Below are positions 46,165 through 57,260 of a stretch of DNA of 64,000 nucleotides, piece by piece. How positions within the stretch are numbered: the first letter of the stretch is position 1; every line of letters starts with the position of its first letter. A model generated the notes under the pieces. The model saw only the letters and a program-made list of their open reading frames with translations, ran no database searches and was not told where the DNA came from. Source of the stretch: Bryum argenteum (Eukaryota; Streptophyta; Bryopsida; Bryales; Bryaceae); contig CM073321.1 in the NCBI GenBank assembly GCA_037043015.1, forward strand, positions 3,973,001 through 4,037,000, written 5' to 3'. The position numbers and the translations under genes were made by a program.

Positions 46165-46365
46165 GCTAGCACGATCCGTCCGAATCCAAACGGCAGTGGT
46201 CACTTCAACGACCGAGCGGCCTTGATTAAATTGTACGACCGATCGGGGCCGCACGATCGATCAGAGCAATCGGCGACCAATAAGAGCGACCGGCGATTGG
46301 CCTGGCGACCAGCACGGTTCTTCGAGCGACCGCTCCAGCGCCCCTGGTCGACTATCGGCAGTCGC
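46165..46365. repeat. CG-rich island 3 upstream of ORF2-C
   Basis: About 200 bp with repeated cgaccg, cgatcg and gcgaccgg words, more degraded than the other islands. Confidence 0.7.
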
Positions 46366-46756
46366 CCGTTGTGCTTCCTTCCCCCTATTCTTCTTGCCTG
46401 TTCCGAAAACTCCCACTTCGGACAACTTCTATCACTTCCATGCATTGCATATTTGCATTTGAAAATTATTATATTTAGGCGTCTCCAGTCCATGTGGCGT
46501 CTAAATCAGGTTAGGGATTGTTTGGACATGGGAATGTCCAAAAGATCTCTTTGTCAGAAACAAGAATGTTTTATGGTAAAGATACTCTAGGCTCTAAATA
46601 ATTCTATAATAAGGGATTCTTTACAAGGGGAGTCAAGGCCATCAAATCTCCATGCGAATTCACTCACATTTTGACTTATTGTAAAAGCTTCAATTGGAGA
46701 AGACATTCAACTATCAATATAGTGGGGCCAATTCTTCCATGTGTGAAGCCCTTTGG
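46366..46756. other. Spacer between ORF2-C promoter and right inverted arm
   Basis: No gene. Contains a homologue of the left-arm border phrase (cccatttctagaagg) at its right edge. Confidence 0.35.
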
Positions 46757-47623
46757 GCCCATTTCTAGAAGGAGAAACAAGGCCATGGGGCCAATTCGTA
46801 TTATTAGCTAGAGCTCATGTTTTTAATTTGTTCACGTTAATTATAATTTGTTCAAGTAATCTTTCTTAATTCATATCAAGAAAACGCTTCTAGGCCATGA
46901 ATTGACATTCCTTTCTTGTATCTCCCAAACCTTGTCAAAAATTGATCCATTCTCACAAGGAGATGTTGTCATGTATTGGCCCCATTAGTGGCCTGGCCCC
47001 TATTGTGTACTTTGAAGTGGCCCTAAATCCTCTTTTATCACGTACGAGGAACTTTAGCTATTCCTTCGTGAGAGTATAGTTATGTCTATCATTGGAGAGA
47101 TCTAAGTATATATCAGATGTAGGTGAGCATGTGTGAGCATTTAGTTTTCATAACTTTCCTATTACCGTATTAGTGAATATTAAAACTTCCTATTTAGGCC
47201 TGAACTTGTCCACATTTTATGGTCTATATTATTTGACGTGCATTTGGAAATTACTCCATTGTTGTGTACCTACTATAGTAGTACTTAGTATTAAAAAACA
47301 TTGTGCTTAAACAACTCATTCTATTATTGGCTAAATACAATAAGAAATACGTTTCTATCGTTCTCTATTTTGCGATCATAAATAAAGAGAAATTTAAGGG
47401 GAGACAAACAAATTTAGAAAAATATCCCACTCTATATGTTTTTAACATATGGCATCAACTTATTAAGTTATAATTATATTTGATCTTGTACACTAATAAT
47501 AGTGAGATTTTATTTTAAGTAACATTGATTATTCTCATATTAGAAACTTCAATTGATTGATTTTGGGAAGAGCCATCACTTCTTCATCCGGAGTTTCTCT
47601 TCGATAAAATCACTTGCAGATAG

Positions 47624-47706
47624 GATTTAGGGTTTATGGTTTAGGATTCAGAAATTAGGGTCCAAGGCTTAGGGTTTAGGATTTAGGGTTTAGGGTCTTT
47701 GGGATT
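47624..47706. repeat. Degenerate plant telomere-like repeats
   Basis: About ten imperfect copies of ttagggt and atttagggtttagggt lie inside the right arm. They match the plant TTTAGGG telomere unit. The left arm lacks them. Confidence 0.75.
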
Positions 47707-48299
47707 TGGAATAGATGTCATTTTAAGATTAGTTTTGGTGTTACAAAGCTTTGCAAACTCAATTGTGTGTAGAAGGAAAATACTGGATTCGTGTACGTAC
47801 GGTGTAGTTTACAACTATATTTTTAATGGATAATAGTGGCAGTTTACTCCATTGCATAGTTATTATTTGCAAAATAATCTATTCTGTATTTATCATTTTT
47901 GTTTGAAGATGTTATTGACATGGAATAAATCAGAATTTTTTATTGCAAGAAATATATTGGTAGTATTTTCAACATTCAATATAGGATCTAAGATTCTAGA
48001 AGGAAAGTGTTTGAATTCAAATGTATGCCTTGTGTATGAAACATCTTTGAATTTGTCAAGATTTATACTATATAGAGTAGACTCGAAATGGTTTCGATCT
48101 CAAAAATTAAAGTGAAGATCTGTGAATATAGAAGATATAGCATTTCACAAATCAACATAGGATTCATTTTTTCATTGTGTAAGAATCATTGAGAATCTAA
48201 TAACTTAAATCCTTGAGGGATCAAAAACTTTCCAACCAAATTTTGTCTGACTTCATTAAAACATTCGAAAAAAAAAAAAAAAAACATATGTCGCTAGCA

Positions 48300-48510
48300 T
48301 CGGTTGGTGCGCGGCCGGCGTCGATCGAGGCGCGAGACCGGCCGGCCAGCATCGGACGGCTGTCATCAATTGGCCGCCATTGGTCGGTCAGATCGGCCGG
48401 CCAGAATCGCTTGTCCGGATTGACCGGCGATGATCAATCAGCCAGACCGGCCGGCCAGCATCGGTCGCGGTCGGGATTGGCCGGCCGACCGACCGGTTCG
48501 GGCGGCCGGA
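48300..48510. repeat. CG-rich island 4 upstream of ORF2-B
   Basis: About 210 bp of gaccggccggccagcatcgg and gatcggccggcc words, the counterpart of island 2 in the inverted left arm. Confidence 0.8.
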
Positions 48511-48735
48511 CGTTAGGGTTGGGATTTTGATGGATAAAGAGCCCTTGGCCTTCATTTCCCATCACTTCTTCTCGAATTCATCCACTCCAAATGGGCTGCA
48601 ATTGTGGGCATTAGCTTCTCATTTGTTGCAGTTGTGTTGGCGAGATGTGGGCGTTTTAGACAAAACTCGGCTGCTTCATCAAATTTTTGCATACTTGGGA
48701 TATCTTCGGGGTATTTTAAATAATCCATGTTCTTC

Positions 48736-49187
48736 ATGGCGACGATGACCCATAACACTAAGATGAGGGTTGATTCTGAAGAGACCTTAAGGTCACTTGC
48801 AAGAGAAAACACAAAGGCAGAATTGGTGGAGACGGACTTGGTTTTACATGAGACATCGTCAAAGAGAATGAAACCAAAAGGAGCAAGACATGAGTTGCAT
48901 TACGAGATCTTGGATAATGTGACCATCAAAGCTAAGAGAGGTTGGGAGCTAGAAAAGGAGGAACACTCGAGATTGGCGACCTGCAAGAAATATGTGAAGA
49001 TGTACCACATTAGGAAACTTTGGCCTAGACAATGTGACAAAGTTAATACCAATAATTTTACTTGCAACCCGCAAATCTGCAAGGATGATCACTTTCTTCA
49101 TTGTGCTGAAGAAGTTTGGGTGGCATTGTTTGGAGATTGTTCCAAGAGCAAAGAAATTTTTTTCCTATACGCTTTTGTACATGGTAT
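48736..49187 (+). pseudogene. ORF2-B: N-terminal fragment of ORF2
   Basis: From ATG 48736 (MATMTHNTKMRVDSEETLRS) the frame is open through GARHELHYEILDNVTIKA and TCKKYVKMYHIRKLWPRQC to VALFGDCSKSKEIFFLYAF, then homology to ORF2-A stops at 49187. It thus preserves the N-terminus that is interrupted in ORF2-A. The rest has been lost or displaced where a CACTA-like end begins. Mirror-image orientation to ORF2-A. Confidence 0.65.
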
Positions 49188-50231
49188 CACTAGTGGGAGG
49201 CCCTGCAATTTTGACGGATTTGATGACCACCATTGTGACCAACTCTCAGTTCTGTGACTGCGATTGCTCTCTGGTCATCACCCAACCGGGCCTGGTCAAG
49301 TTCGCCACGCTCAACATGGTCTCCTGACACACTTCACGTACCACCAAAACAGAAAGCGTGTGGTTCTCGTTTACAGAGTTCGCATGTAATGGGGGACGAG
49401 GGAACGCTGAGGTAAATGGACATAGTAAATTTTACTTCATGTACTTTGCGAATGATGCCCGGGCGTCTGTGTTCTACCCGGTGGCGAGGGGTATGGATCC
49501 ACTTCCTCGTTTAAGATTGAGGCCCTGTGATGACCTGCAGGAGTAATTTCAGAGGGTCATGAAGCATGATATCCATTTTCGTGCATATCTCCGGTGATGA
49601 CATGAAACATGTTTATGTCCGGACGTTTGGATTGAGAACTTTCAGTGCCACGTGTCCTATTGACGACCGGGATGGTTTCGTCGTTAATATACCCGCCTCT
49701 CATTATTGCTTTGTTGAGACCCTTTTGTAGACGACCTTTACATCTATGTATACCTAGGTATGATGCATATACCCGATTTCACAATGGTGTAAGATCGATA
49801 TCCACGTCCGCACCATATCCACGCGAGATAGCCGGTTCTCTGGATGGCGTTGTGCCTGCTACGGGCGAGGCGTGTCATGCAATGCGACTGACAATTTTAT
49901 AAACTAAATGAGTAAGCGGGGTCCAAGAAAAATGGATTTTCAGTATCTGATGAGGATGTACCTCACCGATGTGGTGGTCATTCACCATAATTATGCGAAT
50001 TGAATTAGTATTCCCAACATATAATCCTCATACATACTAGTCTTGCTCCTACCCAGTGTTGTCTAAGCCACAGATTGGAACCCACAGTGACATACTGTTC
50101 TGATGTGGTGTCTTATGCTAAGCAACAAAATTTACATGAGTAATGGAAACAAACTACGATGGATGTGTTTGCAGCGAGTCCACATACATACTACATGCTT
50201 GAAAAAACATGTTAACCTATGCTGTTGTCCC
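49188..50231. other. Possible CACTA end and gene-free stretch
   Basis: cactagtgggaggccctg directly follows the break in ORF2-B homology and resembles a CACTA-type terminus, with tat before it as a possible 3-bp duplication. No matching opposite end was found in the window. The remainder has no recognisable gene; it would be the 3' flank of the TNPA-like gene. Confidence 0.35.
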
Positions 50232-53081
50232 TCATGTGGTCTTCTTATGCAGATACCGTGTATTCCACTTCACGAAAACATTTGAGCCGGTGGGCTTTAC
50301 AACAGCCTCATCCATAGTTAAAAAGGGTTGGCGGTCTTCAAGGTGAAGGAGACGCATGTTGGTTACAAAAACTTGGTGTATCTGAACCATTTGCTCTCCA
50401 GTGCCGCAGAGATTCCCTAGTTTTTGCGCTTTAGCCCTCCAACTACCACCAGTCTTGCCTTCGGCTATGACGCTATCACCGCTGTCCGGGTGTGTTAGAT
50501 AACACAACTTCCCCACAGCAATTGCGTCAGTACCTGCACGGGGTGGGAACCTCATTGCCGGATCTAGTGAGATGTCATCATCCAGAGATTCAAACTTGAT
50601 TGGTAATTCCCTGCCTCTGCTGGGAATAAGTGGAAGATCTTCAATCACATGATGCGGATCCTGTAGCAGTGGAGGCTGGGGTCTGTCTCCAGTCGCGTAT
50701 ACTGTTGGCCGACCTGCATTTGGGATGATGAAATTCGATACATTGTCAATGTGGTGAACTTCGGATACACCTCCACTTTCATTCACCGAGCCATTCACTA
50801 TAGAATGGTCTGATATGTTTGTGGAAACAACTTGCATATCATGGAGCCGGGTATGGACTGGTCGTAGATTATTGCGTGTGTTGGGAGTTAATAACACAGT
50901 ATCCTCGCTCATCGAAGATGGTTGAGTATCCACTGGGACGCCTCCTATGGCAAATGGTGGATCCTCCGCAGGGCCCGCGTGTATCGCCCGCTCCTCCAGA
51001 ATCGGAACTATTGGCGGTTCCACTTCAGGTGGGGACTCTGACGGGCTTCCGTTACGGTTAGAACTTGAATTCAGAAGTCTGAGCAGCATGTCCCTGAAAT
51101 CACGTTGTGTGTGCAGGACTTCAGTTACCATTGCAATATTTTTTGACACTTGGCTTGCAAGATCCACCGCACGCGTCTCTAGCTGGCTTATGCGCACTGT
51201 TTCTCCGCTTTGATGTCGATTTGCCTCTTCTTGAACCTGGAACCTTCCTGGTGGTCGTAGAATATACTCCGACGTAATTTGCACCCGAACAAGCATTAAA
51301 TGTTATACCAAGCTCTACATACAGACTACAATGGTAAGTTATCAGGCGCATAGTGGCAAAATTGTGAACTAATACACTTACAGGGGGGCAGGCAAGGGCA
51401 TCCTCATGTTCGTATGCAGGGTCCCGAGCAGATCCCCGTGTCGATGCTCCATGGGCGTTGCTTGACGCCCGCAAAGTGGAGTCTTCCATGGCAGAGGCAC
51501 TCGACCGGATCGATGACGTTGAGAGGTAAGGGAACGACTGTGTACAGAATGTCCATGGTTATGACTCCATATTGTGCATGTTAGAATATTCGTTGACTAT
51601 ACATGAGAATACGAAATACTGCCCAATTCATATGTAGCTTCAGCGCATAACATCAAATTATGCATGCTTTACCTGGCTAGAGGCAAAGTAGAGGCAAGTC
51701 CCTGGCTTCCGTGGCTGCTGGACTTGTGCGATCCCAGCGCTCGTAGTGCCACCATTTGCTCACTCTCCGCCTTACCTGCGACACTCACCCAGTATTTTCG
51801 CAAGGTGCGAAAAGCCTCATCCGGACACTTCTCATGTTGCTTGCCCTGGGAAGAGAAAAAATATTCCTTCCACTCTAACCTATCATTTTTGACTGTCTCT
51901 TTCAGGTACTTTGATAGGTATTTTGCACACAATGGATGATCGTAAGTGAATACTTCCTCTAAAGCAGCATATATTTTATCTATTGCCTTCCACCACTCCT
52001 TTTTTTTTCCTGTGTAACTTCTAATGCTCGGATCCATACATTGCCTTGCTATTAAACGCACTTGTCTATGCCAAGCACCTTTTAATCCTATGGGCTCACC
52101 TGTCGTAGTGGTTGGGACATGTACAACCGGTGATCTCCGTTCTGCATGTGCGTTAGCCATCTCAGAAAGGTAAGGCTTTGTGTATTGTCGTTGAAGTCTC
52201 CTCCTCTTGTTTGGGTCGTCTTCTACCATGCGCCAGGACACTTCGGCTGAAGGACCGTAGGGTTCACCTCGGGTAATGGTGGAGGGACCACACTGATCAC
52301 CCGGACTGGCTCTGCGGCGTGCAATATTATTTGGGGTTGTCTCATACTGTGTCGAATGCTCTGTCCCGAATGCTTCTTCCCCCCCCCTGTTATTGGCGTG
52401 CGACGACCAAAATGAACATTGTGGCTACTCATACCATGTCCAGTAGTGAACAATGGAGGAGCAGGAGCCGGAGCCGGCATGTCTGTTATTGCCCCTCCAG
52501 TTTGAACTGTGGTTTCGTAATCCCCTTCTTCGTGGTCTTGTTGAAAGTCTGATTCCAATGTGTCCCGGTTCCTTGTTGTGAAATCAGCCTGCATCATACA
52601 TATGTAACTGCTATAGTAAATACGTACTCGAGTACTCCAAGCATAGAAAGTAAAAGGCGTAGTGTGTGAAGTACATATTATGCCGCAAGAAACTCAAACG
52701 TCTACATTGGGCGTCACTTTGACATGCAACTGGAATAATTTCGCGGTCTACTACGTGAAATATGCATGTAATTGAACGACTGTAATTAAAGCGCAGGAAG
52801 GCGTTTCATTCCTGTTGTACCTGAAAACGTCGAAAGGAATTACACATGCCCGGACTGATGTCTCTTTCCAAAGCTTCACGCTCAATGAATTGACTAGAAC
52901 AGTGTGCGCGTGAGGTCGTCATTCTCTCCCCCCTTGAACTCATGCCGCATTGACGCTTCTGTAGATGCGAGACTGAACGAGAAGTCCATGAATCGCTGGA
53001 ATCATGTATACATGTCATAGAGTCGGAAGTGCTAAACGTCGAACTAGAATCATACCTAGTGCATGATTTTGACGGCGCCAT
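50232..53081 (-). pseudogene. TNPA-like En/Spm (CACTA) accessory protein gene
   Basis: Exon 1 is 53081-52821 (87 codons, MAPSKSCTRYDSSSTFSTSD; donor cag|gtacaa). Exon 2 opens at 52588 (ADFTTRNRDTLESDF). A frame shift near 52260 leads to EVSWRMVEDDPNKRRR, then KEWWKAIDKIYAALEEVF, KNDRLEWKEYFFSSQGK and FRTLRKYWVSVAGKAESEQM, up to a donor at 51673. Later exons lie at about 51489-51375 and 51296-50232, the last ending with LCGTGEQMVQIHQVFVTNM and EAVVKPTGSNVFVKW. This order fits the plant Transposase_24 / TNP1 family of CACTA elements, whose TNPA protein in maize binds subterminal motifs and assists the TNPD transposase. Exon 3/4 phases could not be settled. The element's own tnp2 is not adjacent. 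Confidence 0.65.
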
Positions 53082-55787
53082 TACGTGACCTCTCTGATTG
53101 GTACTTGAACTAGGGCAACCAACACGTAGCTAATCGAGAGTCCAAATTGTTGAGAGGTGTGATTGCGAAATGCCACGACACCGCCTCATTTAGACTGATG
53201 TACTTCATTAGATTTTTAATCAACAATCAATGTGTCGTCATATACTTTACGTTTCTCCCCAGAAGTTTTGGTAATAAGAAGATCAAGGCGCATTCAACCA
53301 CTATTGTCCGGTACTTGACCTCCATGACTAACAAAAGGCGTCGGCTTCCTCTCCGCCATTGAGAGTACGCCGTCATTGAAGTTTTGTTATCTAACACAGT
53401 CCATTTGTCGATCATGTTTGGTGGGCAAAGTTAATGCAGTGGCAACACTATATTGGCATCGTCATCCGCCATGTCACCATCATCGGCAATCTTTGATATT
53501 CCTCGTCTCTGATCTAAGTGAATCCTCAATGCAAACGAAAAAACAGCCCTCTAATACTAATCTATCTTTGGAGTGGCTAAAAATTAGTAATAAAAATTAC
53601 CATCATTAAAAGCGCATTCAAGTAAAGGTGAGGTATTTTTTATGAAAAAAGAATTGTAAAATTAGCACATAGGTGAAATGTTCGATTGAAAATACCACAC
53701 TTTCAATATTTCTAGATTTCCCTCTATATTTCTAGATTTCCCTCTATATTTCTAGATTTCCTATATATTTAAATTTAGAGGGAGTGTGAGAGAATATTTA
53801 TATTTTATGCAAAATTTGGTGCACTCCCTCTATAATTTGAAAACATGGTGTTTTTAATGAGAGATGTCACCAATGTCAGAAATGTCACCAAGGTCCTAAT
53901 TTTATTTTTATTTTTTGTTGAGAAATATCTCACGTTTCTTTATATACGCTTCTAATTTTAATTTTAATTTTAAGGCAGTCCAAAGATAACTTTTCATATA
54001 GAGGGCTATTTTGCCGTGTGCATTAAGGATGCCCTAAGGAGGCTTGGTAGTGAGATAGGATCACCAAAAAAGAAATTGTAACTTATTTGGACTTTTTAAT
54101 TAATTCAAATGAAATGGTGAACTTGTTAATAAATAAAATTCTAAAATTACTTAAATGTTTGCTATTGTGGCTTGCGAAAAGGCAATATGAAGTTCAATGT
54201 GGCTAGATACATTTGTTGACCCTTCAAAAGGGCAACATTTGTTAACTCTTGAAAGGGCAACATCTGTCAACTCTTGAAAGGGTTTGCTCTTGTACCATAT
54301 GAATAGCCATTGTACCTTGTTAATAGTTATTGCATAAGCCTCCAAGCAAGTTCCATGTATAAAATGTCATGTCCGGACACACACATATAGACACACAAAA
54401 AACTCCCTTCTCCTTTATAATATAGGTTTTTTGCATCAAAATATTATTGTCTTTTGAAGTTTTGAAATGTTGATGAGATAAAAAAAAAAACTAGAACACT
54501 CTTTAGTTTGGTTTGCGTTGACTTCAATTAAAAGTAAAGTTTAAAGATGAAGTGTATTTTTTTTTAGTTTGAATTTGGCTTAATTAAATTCTACATATAA
54601 TTTTATATAATTTACATTTTTTTACTAATGCATAGAATAGGCCTCATTTATTTCACATACTCACAATAATATATAGTAGAAAAATTATGCTAGCCTAAGT
54701 ACGGAATGATAAATGAGTAACTTGAAACACACACAGTTCATAAGCTTATTTTTCAACCCATTATATATATTGACAAATATAAACGTAGAGACTTTCATTT
54801 GTAAGGGCCCGGCGTGAATGAAATGTCCGTTCATAATGCTAATGACCCAATGCCCACCGGACAAGGGGAATTTAAGACAAAAAATAAGACCATATATAAC
54901 TATCATCATTAACTCCTACCTTACAATGAAATGTATACAAGAATTATTCCTACCCTTACAACCCTTGACACATCATACAAGATCTATTTAGAAAGAAAAC
55001 TAAGGCACAATTTTTTATAAACAAATTCATAATGATAATAAATGAAAAGGCAAGCTATGATTCAATTGTAACTACAAATAGTTAATTATAGTTGTTGTAA
55101 TCTCAAATTTATAATGCTTGATGGCAACTCGTGAGATTTCATAGGTCATGTAGAGTGGACTTATGTAGACTTATTTTTAAGTTTCTAGAAGCAAGATTTT
55201 GAAGAACTATAAGTTATATCTACTTTCACCCATATTTTTGCATCTAATGGCATTAATATAGTTCACAATTAAAAATCTGATAAGTAACATGTTCAAACAT
55301 TTCAAAAACAATAATCATGTGCGATTGATGCAAAATTTGTTGTGAGCACTATAGTTGTATATACATAAGAACTTTCAATAAGGTGGGTAACACCTTAAAC
55401 TACCAACGGCCCATTCCTACCTCCTATGATTTCACCTCAAAGTAATTGGGAGTGAACCTAAACTTGACCTCAACTTCACTAAAACCTCAGTAGAACCAAT
55501 GAGATGGAAGCATTGACAAGTTTTGTCCAAGTGTTTCTTTTGTTTCTTTTGTTTCTTTTGGATAAGTCTACACTTTTGATTAGGTGTTTAGAACACCTTC
55601 ACTTCAAAAATTTGTGTAAAATTACTCCTCTGTTCAAAAATTCTCATTCCAACTCCCAAGACTTTGTCTCCAATTTACTTAACACATTCATGATTTCACT
55701 TCATGGTCTTTGAACTCCTCGGTCACCAATTCGCACATGACCTTGGAAAGGTAATAACAAAAAACTAAGATAAAAAGTAAGATCAAA
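53082..55787. other. AT-rich gene-free region with short repeats
   Basis: No gene. It holds a 20-bp unit tatttctagatttccctcta three times (53706-53766), a 25-bp unit gggcaacatttgttaactct plus five bases about twice (54212-54285), and the dispersed repeat shared with 1731-1800 at about 54805-54875. Confidence 0.5.
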
Positions 55788-57260
55788 TCACTTGCTATAT
55801 TTTTCATATGCACTATTGTTGGTAATCCAATGATTCACCAACTTCATCTTTGCTTCAGATACCGGTTTACCACTCTGAATCAACCGCATATCTTCCTGCA
55901 CAGTGCGCCACATAGGGAAGAAAGAAGCCTGCATGTATACACATAAAGCAAACTGACCCCGTGGGCCAGTTGTACGTGTTGCATGTTGTACCGAACTTGC
56001 TTTCAAAAGCATCACATCCCCAGCCTTGGGTATGAAATACTTTTGAAGCTTAGGTAGATGGAAATGCACTCCTTTTCCATCTACTATACTGTCTGTGCCA
56101 AAGTACACCCAAAATGTACAATGTGTAAGTCTATGTATAACAGACTATTAAATATTGATGAATTGATGAAATTAATAAAGTACAACAGAATAGAAAAGAT
56201 GAGAGTAGCGTACCATCTCCAAGCCAAACAAAGAAACAATATGAGAAATCATTGGCATCATTGTGGACGCTACAATTATAGTCTCTAGTAATAGAGACAC
56301 CTGTGAAAGGGGAACCACCCATGCACCCTTCCCCTTTGGCCACCCCTTCAACTTCCCTTATTTTGAATAGATGCTGAAAAATGGATTTGAAGTGCCTCTC
56401 CAACCCCGCATAGACAACAGCCACCAACAATTCAGATCTTGTATAACATTTAGGATTGGGGTGTTTCTACCTGCGCAGCACACGCAGAGGCAAATTAAAC
56501 CAACCTAAACAAGAAACAATAGTAGCAAATTTGCTAAACAAGAAACAACAGCACCAAACTAAAGAAGAAAGTAGAAACCACAGCAAAGTAGAAACCACAG
56601 CAAAGTAGAAACCACAGCAAAGTGCTTACCATGAAAGGGTACCGTATTTATAACGGATACCAAAGGAGACCATACGGCTCCCAGACTTGTGCATACCACG
56701 TCGAGTTGGTTTGGCATGCTTTTCAAGCCAATGAGCTTCCTTAGAAATAAAATCAACTCCAATGGTGTAAAAACACAATTGGTAAGGTAGACCAACTCAC
56801 CAGTTGGGTCTACCAAGGATGCAGGTGCAAAAATCTCATCATGGTGCGCCCCCATCACCTCACGCACAAAAGCAAACCAAAATTTCTTGGTTTGGATGCT
56901 TTGTGTAACATGGTGGATTGATGGTTTTACACCGTTCACCCAATATACTTGGGACGGATTGGGTGGTTCCGAAATGATGGACGCATGTTTTAAAGCATGC
57001 TCTACTAAATTAGAACATTCAATGCTCAAATTTACAGAGCAAAAAAAACAGTGGATAATCTGTTTAGATTTATCCATCCAATCTGCAAAATCAGCAAAGC
57101 CATGAGTAAAGAAACTAGAAAAGAAATGAAAAGAAACTAGAAAAGAAATGAAAAGAGAAATCAATAAAACACTCAATCAATAAAACACTCAATCAATAAG
57201 TAGGAGTTTTAAAGAGTTCTTACCTACACCGTCTTTGTTGCAAGTGTGGTAAAATGTCAT
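55788..57260 (-). CDS. 2-oxoglutarate/Fe(II) dioxygenase, TET/JBP-like, four exons
   Basis: Exons: 57260-57224, 57082-56643, 56466-56214 and 56092-55788; phases 1, 0, 1 agree and give 344 residues with no stop. The start is MTFYHTCNKDGV. The double-stranded beta-helix region has VHNDANDFSYCFFVWL (the H-x-D metal pair), then KYFIPKAGDVMLLKASS and VQHATRTTGPRGQFALCV (distal His and the Arg expected to bind 2-oxoglutarate). In this superfamily such layouts occur in TET/JBP enzymes that oxidise bases in DNA or RNA; the substrate here is unknown. Exon 2 could instead end at a slightly stronger donor at 56630, but then no acceptor keeps frame. It is flanked by AT-rich repeat DNA, not by a recognisable transposase. 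It appears intact, unlike most neighbours. Confidence 0.75.
56571..56621. repeat. 17-bp tandem repeat, three copies, in a dioxygenase intron
   Basis: gtagaaaccacagcaaa three times in a row, just inside the donor of exon 2 on the minus strand. Confidence 0.85.
57111..57200. repeat. 22-bp and 16-bp tandem repeats in intron 1 of the dioxygenase
   Basis: gaaactagaaaagaaatgaa plus aa twice, then atcaataaaacactca two and a half times. On the minus strand this is a pyrimidine-rich stretch before the exon 2 acceptor. Confidence 0.85.

Larger units (their letters stand above)
46757..49187. repeat. Right arm of the 2.4-2.7 kb inverted repeat
   Basis: Reverse complement of 31866-34557: it starts at cccatttctagaaggagaa, crosses AT-rich DNA, CG-rich island 4 and the ORF2-B start, and stops abruptly after tatacgctttt-gtacatggt at 49187, where cactagtgggagg begins. 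Confidence 0.8.

Noticed and set aside
25540-48510. CRISPR-like or satellite reading of the CG-rich islands
   Set aside because: Units are imperfect, of varying length and without regular spacers; their genomic position points to promoter or subterminal arrays.
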